A model generated the notes under the pieces. That model was given only the letters and a program-made list of their open reading frames with translations. It was not told the origin of the DNA and did no database searches. DNA of 64,000 nt from Moniliella sp. 'wahieum'. Its lineage: Eukaryota > Basidiomycota > Moniliellomycetes > Moniliellales > Moniliellaceae. The stretch is taken from NCBI GenBank assembly GCA_003971905.1, contig RSEE01000053.1, forward strand, positions 248,001-312,000. The letters are read 5' to 3'. Positions 1-13,200 of this stretch are shown here, one piece after another. A program made the position numbers and the translations under genes. Positions within the stretch are counted from its first letter, which is position 1. Each line of letters opens with the position of its first letter.

Positions 1-716
1 CTGACCCCCACAGGTACGTTTCGTTGGACGGATGCGCGAGAAGACGCATATTGGGTACTGTTACTGCCAGATACATGTGCACCACCGCCATGTACAGCAC
101 TGCCCACCCATCCCACCCAACCCAGCCGGCACAGTACAGCACAGCACAGTACAGCACAGAACGACGTCAGCACAAGCACAACACGGCCAGCGAGGATGAT
201 CCTGGCGGAAGGAAGGCATGCGCCGAGACTGCCTTCGTCAAAGTACATGGCCAACTCTGACCAACGATGGATCTTGGCCACCAGGGCGAGGATACCAATG
301 CCAGTCACGCCATGGAACAGGGCCTGTGCCGACTTGGGCCCTTGGTGGATGGACAGGTAGAACGCTTGAGCAGCACTCACCTTGTCCTCGGAAATTTGGC
401 CGCCGTAGAGCAGCGGAAAGTCGTAGATGGAGGCAATGAAGAGCAAATCTGGTTGCAGGCCATGGCAAAAAGAACAGAAGGGTCAGCTCGCCTGGGCACA
501 CGCAGGTGCACCAAAGGATCTATATGGACACGTGGGGCGATGAAAGTCGAATTCAAAAAGATAGGCATACCATAGAGGAAAGCGACTGCCGAAGAAGACG
601 AAAGCAGCGCCGAAGCCGATGCTTGGCAGAAGAGCGAGCTGGTGGGTGGTGGCTAGGAGGCTACTGAAGCAGCTTGAAGGAGAGAGGCAGGCCGTACGCC
701 AAGCTGGGCGCCACAC
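1..716 (-). CDS. SHR3-like ER chaperone of amino-acid permeases (partial, runs off left edge)
   Basis: The encoded protein resembles fungal Shr3/Psh3, a four-helix ER membrane chaperone that lets amino-acid permeases fold and leave the ER. The central exon, about 448 down to 222, encodes DLLFIASIYDFPLLYGG and then ALFHGVTGIGILALVAKIHRW, which fits the second and third membrane segments of the family (the HGVxGxG block is typical). After a probable intron (about 221-103) the frame continues with a hydrophobic segment containing YMAVVHMYLAVTVPNMRLL, and it leaves the window at position 1. A first intron is likely at about 570-449 (GTATGC..CAACCAG). The start codon is not certain: the N-terminal exon (571 to about 716) is hydrophobic but poorly conserved. 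The second intron lacks a clean GT donor, so an indel or a GC donor is possible. I am fairly sure of the family and unsure of the exon ends. Confidence 0.6.
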
Positions 717-1035
717 TTGATCAGGGCTAGCGCGCTGCTTTTCACGTATATTGGGCGTGTGTGCGGCACGGGAGCCACGGACGGGCCCACAGCGGAACTG
801 AGGTGGACGCGCCGGCCTGGCTGGAAGCGATGAACCAGTTCAATAGGCATCACGTGATGCGTGGCAGCAGAGCCGCCCAGGACCCGAGCCAGTCGGCGGG
901 CGGAAATGGGAGGCACGCCAAATTCCTAGGTTGCGCACCGCCTGCACGTCGGTTGAGGCCAAGGTGACCACCACCCAATCCATCATGGCAGGGCATGGAT
1001 GGAGCGCATCCGGCGCCTTGCCCGAACGACCGCAT
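717..1035. other. Divergent upstream region between SHR3-like and PRP4 genes
   Basis: The two genes are transcribed away from each other, so this stretch should hold both promoters. I see no clear TATA box. A CACGTG core lies at about 851-856. Short open frames here have no recognisable content. Confidence 0.4.
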
Positions 1036-2727
1036 ATGGATGCTTTCGGTACGCCACCCTCCCATCCCCTTTGTGTTCTCTCTCCTCGGCTGACCATGTA
1101 CCTCGCCTTCTTCCCTCCCAGACCCCATGGATGAGGATATACAGTACACGTACAGCGCCCAGACCGCCACCCGCGCCGCTCAGGCCGAAAAAGAGGCGCT
1201 GCGGTCGCTCGCCATCAAGAAACTCGCCCGCAACCTCGCGGTTCCGACCAACGACCGCGTGGTACGTCAACGCCTACGAGAGCACCATCAGCCAATGACT
1301 TTTGGCGAACGCGAACCCGACCGCCGCGAGCGTCTGCGTGCTTACTTGGCAGAGAAGGAGATGCGCTCTCGTGAGGCCAGGGCGGCCGCCGGGGAGACGG
1401 TGGATTTTAATGCTCCAATGGAGGGAGGGAACGGGTCAGATGTGGACCACATGTCGGACGACGAGGACCAAGAGGAGGAATTTTATACCGAGCCGGCCGA
1501 TATGGAAGCTGTCCTTGCCGCCCGGAAACGGACTGCAATCTTCTCTCTTCAGCGGGCACGCAGACGGGTGGAGAGGGAGCGGAAACTGGCCAAGTTGCGG
1601 CTGCAAGACATTGCTCTCAAACGGCGCGATACGTTTGCAGCGCTAGAGCCGAGTCATCTGTCCCTATTGGGTAGCCAGCTGGGCGATGACCGCGCGGTTA
1701 GTATGGCCCGCTTCAGTCCCGACGGCCAACATTTGCTGACCACCTCCTGGAGTGGCGGGGTTAAACTGTGGGATGTGCCCCGAATGAGTCCTGCGCCCTT
1801 TCCTGCCCGCCCGCAAGGTGGGACAGGAGTGTACCGTGGCCACTCGAACCGTGTATCGGGTGCAGCTTGGCACCCGGGTGCAACTCGCTGGCTGCCACGC
1901 ACCGCAGCCAACATTGCGACTGGTTGTGCCGATGGATCGGTAGGCTTGTGGTCTCTCGAGTCGCCGGCACCACTAGGGCGTATGATGGGCCACCAGGGGC
2001 GGGTGGCTCGCGTCGCCTTCCATCCCCAAGGTCTGCTGCTCGCATCGGCTGGGTTTGATCATACATGGCGTTTGTGGGACCCAGTTGTGCAAAAGGAACT
2101 GTACACCCAAGAGGGGCACTCGGGAGAGGTGTATACGGTCGAGTTCCAAGATGACGGCGCGTTGGTTGCCAGTGGTGGTCTGGATGGCCTAGTTCGCATC
2201 TGGGACGTGCGTACCGGGCGATCAGCGATGATTTTGTCGGGCCATGCATCGAGTGTGTTGGCGGTCGACTTTGCTCCGAATGGCTGGCAGGCCGCCACTG
2301 GGGGCGACGACGACACGGTTCGGATTTGGGACTTGCGTGCGCTGGGCACCACGTACACCATCCCTGCTCATACATCGACCGTGTCGGATCTGCGCTTCTA
2401 CCGCTCCCGCCCCCCCAACCCGGATGCACACCAGGCCTGGCTAGAGTACCAGGCTAGTTTGGGGGCGGATACGGCCGAGATGATGGACACCAGTCTGGAC
2501 ACCTTGGACACCGACGACGGTACCCAACTCCCATCCGACGGTCTCTTTTTGGCCACATCCGGATACGATGGGATGGTCCGTCTCTGGTCTGCAGACGACT
2601 GGCAGCTTCAGCGCGAGCTCCGTACAGGCGGGACAACAAAATCATGAGCGTTGACATTTCCCCCAACCAAGAGCACGTTGCGGCTGTGGGCTTTGATCGG
2701 ACAATCAAAATCTGGGGGCAACTCTAA
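1036..2727 (+). CDS. PRP4: U4/U6 small nuclear ribonucleoprotein PRP4 (WD40)
   Basis: This is a nuclear spliceosome component of the U4/U6.U5 tri-snRNP. The N-terminal part carries the splicing-factor motif of the family: a basic helix, then VPTNDRVVRQRLREHHQPMT and FGEREPDRRERLR, at about nt 1230-1345. An acidic linker follows, then seven WD repeats from about nt 1690, with typical ends such as VKLWDV, WRLWDP, VRIWDV and VRLWSA. I place the start at 1036, because ATGGATGCTTTCG spliced to 1122 (intron 1049-1121, GTACGC..CCCAG) joins in frame to MDED. An in-frame ATG at 1127 is the alternative. The main frame stops at 2647, but the last repeat (DISPNQEHVAAVGFDRTIKIW) continues in the next frame to a stop at 2725-2727. 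One base is therefore missing near 2632, probably a sequencing indel. The length of about 540 residues fits the family. Confidence 0.9.
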
Positions 2728-3476
2728 TATACTATCTAATACCCATCTTCCTTGTGGCCCTACCCAAGATGGCTATCTGGATGTAGCTTTCTGGTTCATT
2801 CCGTGTTGCATGCTTCTGTTGGTTGCCGGTAGACGATGTGCTACCCATACGCGGTAGTCAACAACCACCGCGCGGTGCTAGCTTGTAACATGTAAGCCCC
2901 CTTGAGCCGCCAAATGCATGCATGATTGCTGCACGGGTGAATATATACTGTTCCTCGTCTGGGACAGGTTGAACGTTGATACACCCTCATAACGAAGCTG
3001 GAATTGTTCATCCACCTTCACCGTAGAGGCGTGTCTTGAGAAACTATCCGACTAGAGTGTAAGCGACTGGAGAGCATGCGCTCACACAAATACTCAATGA
3101 AGTACCACCTAAAAAGACACAGGAGATGGCATTTGCAAGTGACAGGAGCCCAGATTTTAACACACGCATGCCTTTGCATAGGCTGTGAAGGGGTAATATC
3201 GGTTTCACCTCAAAGCACTGATCAAGTAAAGTGTGACGAGCGAGAGCCAAGTGCTCCGCGTATTTTGTTCCGCCTGAGCGTTGCATGGCTCAGCCAGGAT
3301 GACCCATAGGGTAGATGTTGTGATTGTGCAAGAATGAGCCTCGTAGGACGAAGGGGGTGCGAAAAGGTAATCTCCCCCTCCAATTGAGTTAAAGGGAGGA
3401 GGGGGAAGCCGGTCCAGTCCGAGAAGGACAGCCATGGCAGGGAAAAGACAATCAGTGTGCGACTGCCACAGTGCCC
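2728..3476. other. Convergent 3' intergenic region
   Basis: PRP4 and the MFS gene converge here. The sequence is AT-richer than the flanking genes. I see no gene, repeat or RNA in it. Confidence 0.4.
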
Positions 3477-5372
3477 TCACTGGTTAGGAATGCTGGCGGT
3501 AGAAGTTGTGTCGGCATCCTCCTCTCGCTGGAGGCGGATGGCCTCAAGAACGTCCTCGGCCTCCAAGTCGGCCATCTGGAGCGTGCTGGCCACGGCCAAG
3601 GTGCCGAGGACAACAAAGATGGGCCATATGAGGTAGCTGAAGCCCATCTCGATGGACCACGCAAAGAGGCAGGTCGACCCATACGGTCCGATTGCGGGTC
3701 AAAGAAGAAGACGCTTGGGCCAACCCGTTGAGCGTGCCCAATTTTTCACCCGAGAGAAATACCACCGATTGGTTCACAAGCAAGTTGTTGGCCGAGAAGC
3801 TCATGCTTGCCGAAACTCGGAATACGTTGCTGAGGATGATTACGGCCCATACCATCGCGCACGGGCACGAGGGGGAAGAAGGTCGTTGATCGTCTTGTCC
3901 GTCTCGTCTATACCGGGCGGAAGGGCGGCTTGGGCAACCATGGTGGCAAAGGGAAGCACTGCTGCAGTCAGGGGCCAGCAAGCCAGGCTGAGCCGATACA
4001 GTCTCAATGTGCCCATCCGGCTCTGTAGCTCAGTAAAGACGTATGATTGGAACAGTACAGCCACCACCCAAAGATGGCAAGGACACGGCCGGTCTGACTA
4101 CTGCTGAGAGCCAGACCACCGTCCGAAATAGGAGTAAAGAACCAAGCACATAAACAGCATCAAGAGAAACCGAACATAAAGCCAGGAGCCCGTACGACAC
4201 TAGGACGTTTTGGATGTGAGGGATGGTCATCATCTCCCAGATGCTTGTCTCAGGGGGGTTCCTCTTGGTCCACTTCTTGGGGACCCGAGATGGCTTGGTA
4301 GGAGGCGTTGGGTTGAGCCAACAAGGCTTGCTCATCTGAGGGTCGGTGACGTGACGCCGGTAGCTCGGGCCTCAGCCTCAGCCTCGGCAGCCAGGACGAT
4401 GCTGGGGAGCGTCTCTTCGAGGAAGAAAATTCCGAGAAGAATGCCTGTCAGAACACATCCCGCAGCAACGACGCATGGCAAGAGGTAAGGATAGGCAAGC
4501 CAAAGACCGCCGAAAGAAAAGATTCCGTCCCTGCCGAAGAGTCCAGGAAACTGCTCTTCGGGATGCGCCAGGTATCCTAGGGAAGGATAAGGCGGTTAGC
4601 CTTCGCTAACACACATCTGCAGGAGATAAACGAACCTCCACACAAGCTTCCTAGCGAACATCCAATGGCCCAGGTGACTGGGAGAAGCGTGAATGCTTTT
4701 GCTCGGTTGGAAGGGTCGGTAATATCGCTAACCAGGCTCTTGACTACCGCCACGTTGCCGTTGAGCGCGCCGGCCAAGCAGGGCGAAAATGAGCTGAGAG
4801 AGAGAAGTCGAAGTCCCGAAGAGGATCTGGGACACAAACACGCCCGATAAGCCGAGAATCATGACGGGTTTGCGTCCCCACCGGTCCGATAAGCTAGCCC
4901 AGGGCAGGACCGTGAGGAGCTGGGTCAGAGCAAAGAGGCTCTCGATCATCCCGCCATAGAAGCCTACATGTATGCGTCAGTCAGAAAGAAGAGAGGAAAC
5001 GAAAGAGAGTGCGCAACCTACCCACATCGGCCGGGGATTTGGCCGCGCCAATCTCGAGGACAAAGCGGTTGACAAAGGGGAATACGACCGAGAAGCTGAT
5101 GGGTTCAGCGAGACGCATAATGACGACGATGCAGAGCTGGCGCAAGGGGAGGGGAGTGGCGGTCTTGCGCAGCTCGTTCTGAGCCTGAGCAGCTGCCTGG
5201 ATTTCGGCGTCGACGGCAAGCCATGACTCGTTCTGGGCGAGCGGGCGCCCAGGGCTGCCGCCGCACAGGCTCGACAACAGGGCTGCCGAGGGTGGAGCGG
5301 CGGCGGATGGCTGGCGTGGGATATGGACGAGCGGCGGCGCGGCGGCACATCAACACCCTCGAATGCCGACAT
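3477..5372 (-). CDS. MFS transporter, ZIFL/TetA-like (DHA1) type
   Basis: This is a twelve-helix drug:H+ antiporter-like membrane protein of the group that includes plant ZIFL and many fungal MFS proteins. Visible motifs are SLSDRWGRKPVMILG (loop 2-3 signature), ALNGNVAVVKSLVSD in helix 4, and KLGTLNGLAQASSSLTRAIG in the C-terminal half. Two introns are clear: 5021-4964 (GTAGGT..GTAG, joining DVG to FYGG) and 4635-4577 (GTTCGT..CTAG). I chose the ATG at 5372 (MSAFEGV); about 5300 the frame must shift by one base to reach SLCGGSPGRPLAQNESW. Further one-base shifts are needed near 4135, 4065, 3870 and 3680 to keep the conserved helices joined, and the protein then ends at 3477 (..DTTSTASIPNQ). 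The substrate cannot be told from sequence. Confidence 0.8.
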
Positions 5373-7388
5373 GGCAAGGGTGAGTAGGTGGTAGCAAGAC
5401 AAGCAAGCAGTGGGGCCCAAAGGAAGAGCAGCAGGCGTTGCAACACTCGGACTTAGTCCTGCGCGCCCCACACCTCCGACTCATCTACGCGCACGCCTCA
5501 GCCTGCCTAGGCGGCTAGCCACTCGGCGCTCGGGGATACCTGGTGCCTGGAGCATGACGTTTTCGGGATGGATGATGCACATGTCAGCCGCTGGCTCCGG
5601 TACTAATCAAATGAATCACTAGTCATCGCAGTCATCCTGGCCTCCAAGAGGATCGGTGCAAGCCAAGCTTTCTGCAGCCCTCCCAGGACATACGGTGATG
5701 ATCCATGGTCCATGATGGCGTGCCCCATTCGCACCACGAGCATATGGCCAGCCAACGCGTTGTGGGGCTGCCACCCACACGCTTACCCAATCTCTCATGC
5801 CACTGGCCTCCCACAGGCTCCGTAAATCTCGACGTGGTGTGGGCAACCAGGAGGTCGTGCGAGAAAAGATCCATTGGGTGCGCGCCGCCAGCACGTTGGC
5901 CTCGACGCTCGTCCTAACCCACCCGTGCATTTTCGCAGCGGGCTTCCGGCTGCTTTGCTCACACAGGAGACAATACACAGACGCGTAAGGTCCCCAGCAG
6001 CAGTACAACATGGGAGGGTTTGAGGCTCCGAATTGAGATGCGGCTTCTGACACTGGCTTGCCGTTCCCGACGGAGACCGAACGGCTTGAATGGCAAGCCA
6101 AAACGCTTTCAGGAGACACGACAAAACAGCCGCTCTCGTCAAAGCCTTGGTGGTCGGGTTCAGCACTATCGTATGCAGTGTTCCTCTCTCCCGAACGTCT
6201 TCACTGGGTGTTACTGGGTGTTGGGAGGGCAAATAAGTGACCTCTGCCGTTCCTTCATTATGTAGTCAATCAGCCAAATTACTTGAAGTAATCCGGCCCC
6301 TTACCATGTCTGGCCTGCAAACGGATATCTCGAAGTCAACTAAAGCAGCGGGCCTTCTGCAGGTGCACAAAACGATCTGATGGAGGTGCGCGCCCACAGG
6401 TTTCTGTATATCCCAGTCACCAGGACACACCATCAAGTCTGCAAAACATCGTATGCGTATAGTCATTGCACCTGGGGGAACCACTGCCTCTCCTCTGGAT
6501 CTGATCCATCATCGCCGCAACCGAAGAACGCCCCCACCCGCATCTGCTGGTCTCGAATACTACCTGTGAAAACGAGACCTTCTTCCTCTCGCAGTTCCGG
6601 ACCGGTGACACCATATCGCCATCAGCGCCAGCAGCAGCCATTGCAGATTGAGGGTGACCGGTGACCGGTGAAATCCGAATGCACTGAGAGGTGCTTAAAG
6701 ACATGTTCCAGCCGCATGCGGCGCAATTTGACCAAGCGAAAGAAAGCAAGGGGGGCGCGCGCATAGCATACTCTTCCAGGTGACATGAACCTCTCAGATG
6801 GTCAAAAGGGGAGATACAGTCTGTAATAGTAATACTCATGGCAAACATGCGTATAACTGAGGAGGGGAGCCATATTCAGAAACTTTTGTCCATGTGGCTC
6901 TCCGCTGGGACAGCATGAGACATCGATAGCCATGGTACCTATTCTAATGATGTGGGCGCCTCAGACGATTGGAAGGTCGGGTTGTGCCCTGGTGTGGCAG
7001 GTGGGCACAGACGAAATGTCCGTGCGCCAGAAGAAAAGAAGATGTGTGCCCAGGGTGAATCTACGCCACGCCACAGTAGGGTACGAAGTGTGCCACATCA
7101 TGCATCGCTCGATCATGCATCATGCACCATTAGGACCTGGGGTTCAGTGCCTGCCACGCCAGCCAGCAGCCAGCAGCCAGCAGCCATGCTGTGGTCAGCT
7201 CTGGCCCCAAAAAATCCGCTCCTCGGGAAATTTTCCTTCTGCCCCGTCGGCGGCCATACCGCCAGTGTCCACAGTGCCTCAATAAGTCCGCAAGCCTCAG
7301 GCCCTCGGAGTTCTTAAAAGCGGATGCCACAATTTGCCAGGTTCCCAGATTCGCCGTCTCCCCACCATCACCTGCCCCTGCCTTTGCC
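5373..7388. other. Long intergenic region, no supported gene
   Basis: About 2 kb without a convincing coding region. Open frames on the minus strand (5619-6119 and 5795-6232) begin with non-ATG codons, are rich in Cys/Ser/Arg and match no family I know. A small in-place duplication (GGTGACCGGTGACCGGTG) sits at about 6653-6670, and a CAGCCAGCAGCCAGCAGCC run lies at about 7162-7182. Confidence 0.35.
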
Positions 7389-8876
7389 ATGTCCCTTACG
7401 CCCGCTGAGTTCGTGAGTATCGCGCGCTCCCTCCTACCACCTGACGGCTCGCTTGGTGGGCATCCTGCCTAACCACCGCCTCTCCACAGAACAAAGTCCT
7501 CTACGCGCCCCTGGCGCAGGCCGACCCTGAGGTCGAGACCATCATCGAGAACGAGACCTGGCGCCAATTCTCGGGTCTGGAGCTGATTGCTTCGGAGAAC
7601 CTCACCTCTCTGGCTGTTATGGAGGCAAACGGCTCGATCTTGACCAACAAGTACTCTGAAGGTCTGCCTGGCGCCCGCTACTATGGTGGTAACGAGTTCA
7701 TTGACCAGCTCGAGAACCTGTGCCGTAAGCGTGCTTTGACGGCGTTTGCTCTCGATGCCAATGAGTGGGGCGTCAATGTGCAGCCCTACTCCGGCTCGAC
7801 GGCCAACTTCGCTACTTTCACTGCCCTCCTTGACCCGCAAGACCGGATCATGGGTCTCGGTCTGCCCGATGGTGGACACCTGACTCACGGCTACTACACG
7901 GCCAAGAAGAAGATTTCCGCCTCGTCGATCTACTTCCAGTCGTTCCCTTACCAGGTTGACCCCAAGACGGGCTACATTGATTACGACCGTCTGGCTACCA
8001 ACGCTGGCTTGTTCAAGCCTCGCATGATCATCTGCGGTGGCTCGGCGTACCCCCGCGAGTGGGACTACAAGCGCCTGTCGGAAATTGCCAAGGCCAACGG
8101 ATCGCTCCTCATGGCCGACATTGCCCACATCTCGGGCCTGGTGGCATCCAAGGTGCAGAACAACCCCTTTGAGTACTGTGACATTGTCACTACCACCACC
8201 CACAAGACGCTCCGTGGTCCTCGCGCCGGCATGATCTTTTTCAAGAAGACGGACCCTTCGGTGGAGGGCAAGATCAACGCTGCTGTCTTCCCTGCCTGCC
8301 AAGGTGGCCCGCACAACAACACGATTGCTGCGATTGCGGTCGCACTCAAGCAGGTTGCTTCGCCCGAGTTCAGGCGTACGCTGTGCAAGTGATCAAAAAC
8401 TCGCAGGCACTGGCCAAGAAGCTGTTCAGCTACGGCTACCGTCTTCAAACGGATGGCTCGGAGAACCACTTGGTCCTCTGGGACCTGCGTCCCCTTGGCC
8501 TGACCGGCAGTAAGATTGAGAAGATCTGTGACTTGGCTCACATTACACTCAACAAACGCTGTCTCGGGCGACACGTCGGCCATGGTGCCGGGTGGTGTGC
8601 GTATTGGCACATCGGCACTCACCTCGCGTAACATGGTCGAGTCCGACATGGAGAAGGTGGGTGAATTCCTCCCCGTGCTGTCGAGATTGCCGCTGTGCTT
8701 CAGAAGGGGCTGGCAACAAGCTTCTCAAGGACTTTGTCGCCAAGGCCACCACGGGCGAGGGCGAGGGCCGCAAGCTGATTGAGGCGCTGTCGGAGGACGT
8801 GCAGAAGTTTGCGACTGGGTTCCCCCTGCCCGGTGTGCCAGACACGTCGTCGATCAAGAAGCCTGCTGGCCACTAA
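7389..8876 (+). CDS. SHM: Serine hydroxymethyltransferase
   Basis: This PLP enzyme interconverts serine and tetrahydrofolate with glycine and 5,10-methylene-THF. It is probably the cytosolic form, since no targeting sequence precedes the conserved start. Exon 1 (MSLTPAEF) runs 7389-7412, the intron 7413-7489 (GTGAGT..CCACAG), and exon 2 opens [15 protein letters not shown]. Family blocks are plain: [34 protein letters not shown], and the PLP-lysine motif [14 protein letters not shown]. The C-terminal third is split over three frames. Bases are missing near 8370 ([16 protein letters not shown]), 8552 ([17 protein letters not shown]), 8668 and 8707 ([15 protein letters not shown]). The reading ends [11 protein letters not shown] at 8876. 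The substitutions are conservative throughout, so I read these as assembly indels in a working gene. Confidence 0.93.
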
Positions 8877-10277
8877 GCCTAGTCTGCGCATCCCCCCGGT
8901 CATTCAACAGATGACGCCCCTCTTCTTCAACATGGGACCCTCCCTGTCCTCGAAAAAGAAAAGAAAAACCCCCACACAGCATACGACCCGCCTTTCTTTG
9001 TACTACCCCTCGAGTTTCAACCTCTTGTCTACTACTGTTCAACCACACCCTTGTGTTATAGCCACTACAATAATCTGTTTGCCCACTGCCTCGGATCGGT
9101 CAGGTCGTCTTGGCCGAGTTTTGCATTCTGCGTATAACACAGTGGAGTGACTAGCAGTAGTGATTGGGTATGACATCCTTGCGGCTAGCCGAGCGAGGTA
9201 GGGTTGCAGGAGACGGCGGAACGCACGGGGGGGCCGATGCATTGGTTTGGTTACGTTATTTCAACTTTCACGTCCCGGAAGTTGGAAGTGCTCCTTGTAA
9301 TTCCGCCGTGGAGGTTGGCGACGTGGTGTATAAAAACGCGGCCAGGAGCCGATTGGCTCTTTCCCTTTGACAGACCGCTCTCAGGGCGAGGGGGCCCAGG
9401 AAGGACTCCATCTGGGCATCTCGCTGCCGTGTTCTTGCTTGCAAGGCTTACTTGACGGCGCGAGCGCAGACCAACTCAAGGTGAAGCTGGGCAGTGGCTC
9501 GTCGGCACAGCTCTCGGACGAAGTCGCATATCAGCTTTTCCTACATGCTCTACTCGTTTTGTTCTCGCCTCACTGGTTACTGTCATGTATATTTGCAAAT
9601 TTGCCTCTGGGTCGATCATCGTAGCTGCCTTGTAGACCGACTTGGACCTGCGCGTCACGGTGCGGTGTAGACTCATGGCCGCTAGACCAGGACTGGCTAG
9701 GCTTGGCGACAAGTGCATCACCAGCGCCTGAGCGAAGCGAATAGCTACCCAAAGCGATGAGCTGCTTTGGTGGGGGACTGTAGGCGGTCTGCAAACAAGG
9801 GCGAGGGACGACGCGGCCGAGAGCGGATGGTGGACGCAGCATTGAGAGGCGGGCAGGGATGTGGATGGATGGGGGAGGCGTGGCCCATGGAGGAGAGCCG
9901 CTGCCTGAGGCGGGGAAGGAGGGGGAGGGGAAGAAGAGCGGGAAAATGAAATGTTGCAGGGGCGATAGGAACGCCAAGCGCGAGGCGCGCAAGGGCCCAG
10001 CAACGGCGCCTGCACGGGGCGCAGCAGGGGGGCAGTGTGGCGGCGGGCAGGCCGCCGAGGGACCCACGCAGGACGGGGCAGGCAGCTCCCTCCCAGTGCG
10101 TCGCCCCGAGGCCAGACGGCTGCCGACGGCCCAGCCTGAGCTGCCTGCTGGGCATCGCCGCCTGCCTCTGCGCCACCTCCAGGCTGCTGCCGCCGCCCCC
10201 GCCACGCCGCTCGCCCCCTCCGCCCCCTCCGCCCCCCCTCCACTCGTTCCGCACCCACTCGGCCCCGCCCGCTCGCC
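8877..10277. other. Intergenic region upstream of the RhoGEF gene, with a TATA-like site
   Basis: This 1.4 kb stretch holds the SHM 3' end and the probable RhoGEF promoter and leader. A TATA-like TATAAAAA lies at 9329-9336, followed by a pyrimidine run, but no recognisable gene starts within 100 bp of it. From about 9890 on the DNA is very GC-rich. The long minus-strand open frames there (9476-10723) are low-complexity Pro/Arg/Gly shadows of GC-rich DNA. Confidence 0.35.
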
Positions 10278-13200
10278 ATGCCTGCCCCCTCGCGCACCGC
10301 GGGCGCACCCGACAAGCGCACCGCCGCGTACGAAAACATCTTTGGCCGGCCCGCCGCCCCCGGCCACCCGCCCATGCCCCCGCACTCTGTCCGCCGCCCT
10401 GCTCCTGCCCCGCGCCCGCTCCCGGCCCTGGCCCACGCCCGCCGCTGGGCCCCCCCCTGCCGCCTCAGGCGCCCGGCATCTATGCGCCCTCGCCCCAAGC
10501 CCTCGGCCCACAGCGCCTCGCCAGCCTCGCGCACCACCCACCCCCAAGACCCCCGCCCGGATTCTACCCTGGCCGCCCCCCCCCCATGCTCCGCCCTTTC
10601 AGGCGCCGTACGACTTTGGCCCTCCCCCTCCCTTTCCCCCTGGCGCGCCCGGCTCCATGCCTGCCTCTTCCCCGCGTGGCTCCTACTCCAGCACAGCTGG
10701 CTATCCCAACTCCAGCTCCTCATCCAGTGCGGCTGGCATGAGCCCCGTCACGATGGCCACCTCCTACAGCGGCCGCTCGGCTGGCCCCCAGGCGCCTGGC
10801 TACTCGCGCCCTGGTGCGTTCCCTCACCCCGGCATGCCTACCAGCCCCTCATCCGTATCGAGCTTCTCTGGCGCCCCCTTCCATCCGCCCCGACCCCCAC
10901 CCTGGCTGATGGCCCTGACAGCCGCCACCAGGCCCTGACCGATGCTCTGGGCATTTCCCCTGGGCCCCAGCCGCCTTTGTCCGAGGCGGAGGATCTGGCG
11001 GATTTGGAAGATGCGTATGATGGCTTTTCGGTAGCCGAGCCCTCGCCAGCGCCACCTCAATTACCTAGTTCGCTTCTACCCGCTGCCGACCCTATGCTGC
11101 ACACACACTCGGCCGAGTCCACTCGGGCCCCAGATCGGCGCCCTTCCGCTCCTGCCTCGACAATCCCTTCGCCGCCTCCGCAGCTTTGCGTCGCAGGAGG
11201 ATGCGCGAGCCCAGATACAAGCTCAACGCATGGCTTTTGTCACATCACACCCCACCCCCCACGAGCTAGTGCTGGGCCCCAACGCTCAGACAGTCTGTCA
11301 AGTTTCTCGCCGCCTTCTCTCTACCGTGCGACCTCCTCCACCTCGTCTTCTCCTGTGACTCCGCATATCTCTGTTCCGGCGGGGTCCACGGCGTTGGATG
11401 TGGCCAGTCCATACGGCGGCAGCAGCCAGACGCATGACTGGGCTAATGCGCAGCCGCCCGAATGGCGCCAAACGCCTTGCATCCCGCTTCGCCGCGGCCG
11501 CAGAAGCAAGACCACTCTTCCGCTTTTCCCCAAGCCTCCCCGTACGCGTCACATGGACCTTCACCTCACATCTCCCCCCACCCCCAGGAGGTCGCTTTGC
11601 CGCACCAGGCCCCTTGGCCTGTGGACCGCCACGATTCGCAACCTTTATCGGTGGGGACGTCAAGGTCATCACGCGGGGACCTTCGTCAGCGCTCGGAATC
11701 ACTTGACACTCTGGCTTTCCATCAACAGATTCAAGCCAACCAATCTCACAGCTCTGACTCTTTCGTTGCTCGAGAGAGCACAAGCAGCGTGAACTACACC
11801 GGCCCCAGTCCCCAGGCCAGCCCAGAACACACGCTGCTTCGGCTGCACGAACCGGATACTGCCCAACTGTCTTCCCAGCAATTGCCGCTCAATCCTGCGT
11901 TGCTCAGCCGTATGGCGCGTGCGATGCAAGCTGGCATCCCAGTTCGCGAACGTACGAAAGATGGCTTGTCCTACAAGGACGCCTTTGATGGATCTGAGGC
12001 GGTGGATGTGTTGGTCCAACTATTGGGCCTCGGGAGCCCACGCTCGGACGAGACAGGCTCCGATACCAAGGCAAGCTCCCATCGGAACCTGGCCCTGCTC
12101 GTCGGGCGCAGTCTGGAACAAAATAAGTTTTTCCATCACGTCACGTACGACCGTCGACTGCGCGACTCGGCCACTGAGCTCTACCAATTCCGTGGCCGAA
12201 TGCCAGGTGGCGGGGGAAGGGACCATGCTGCCCGTCGACGGCTCCACCGTCTTGGTGGATTAGGGTTGGGTCCCATGACGGATGTGAACGTTCTTGCCAA
12301 TGTGGAGGATGCCGACTTGGCTAGTGGGTTCGATGATGCGGAACCCGGTACCGAGGGCATTGATGAGGAGACCGACTCGTTACTGGACGGAGATGATTCA
12401 GTGGCGGTATCGGGTGTCTTTACTCCTCTTACCAAGTGTTACTCTTCTACCTGCACGGACGAACATCTCTGTTACTCTCTCTCTTGCCCTCGACGCATGG
12501 CTCAGCATGTTCGGCTTGCGCAGCGCCAGCGTTTGCGCCAACGGGATCATCATCATCTTACCCAACACGAGAAGGACGAGGCGGCGGCTGCTCAAGCCGA
12601 AGCTGGAGCAGATGGTGCCTTGGTGTGCGCGGCGGGCGCACTGGCCCTGAGCCAATCAGGGGGCGCATTGCCGGGCGTACAAGACAACCAGGACGGCGAC
12701 GAAGATGACGATGCTCGTCGCTCCACCCCCGGCGCCTTGTGGGCGGATAAGGTGAGTAAAGAAGTGCTGGAAAGCGTCGACAGCAGGGAACGCAAGCGGC
12801 AAGAACTGATCAACGAAGTAGTCAACACGGAGGCCGACTTTGTCCATGACTTGGAATACTTACGAGATCGTTGGATGAACCCACTGCGCAACACCCCGGG
12901 CGTAATTGAACCCGAAGACAGGCGCGCCGAATTTGTCCGTCAAGTGTTTTGGAACGCAGAGGAAATTCTTTCTGTCAACAAGCCCCTTTCGGATGCTCTG
13001 ATTCGCCGGCAAAAGCAAGAGGATGTGGTCAAGCAGATCGGCGATGTCTTCTTGAGTCGTGTTCCCCTCTTTGCACCCTTTGTCCGCTATGGCGCGCACC
13101 AGCTGTACGGCAAGTACGAGTTTGAAAAGGAGAAGGCTGAAAATCCCAAGTTTGTTGCATTTGTAGATGTGCGTATCCGGCTCTCTGGTTGGCTTTGGGA

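Noticed and set aside
5619-6232. Minus-strand open frames of 140-170 residues as a possible gene
   Set aside because: No ATG at the start of the longest one, no intron or conserved block, and composition unlike the neighbouring genes.
7469-8314. A 281-residue minus-strand open frame inside the SHM gene
   Set aside because: It is the antisense shadow of a codon-biased conserved gene; all family evidence is on the plus strand.
9476-10723. A 415-residue open frame on the minus strand opposite the RhoGEF 5' end
   Set aside because: It is Arg/Gly/Ala/Pro low complexity with no domain, a mirror of GC-rich DNA whose plus strand encodes the RhoGEF N-terminus.
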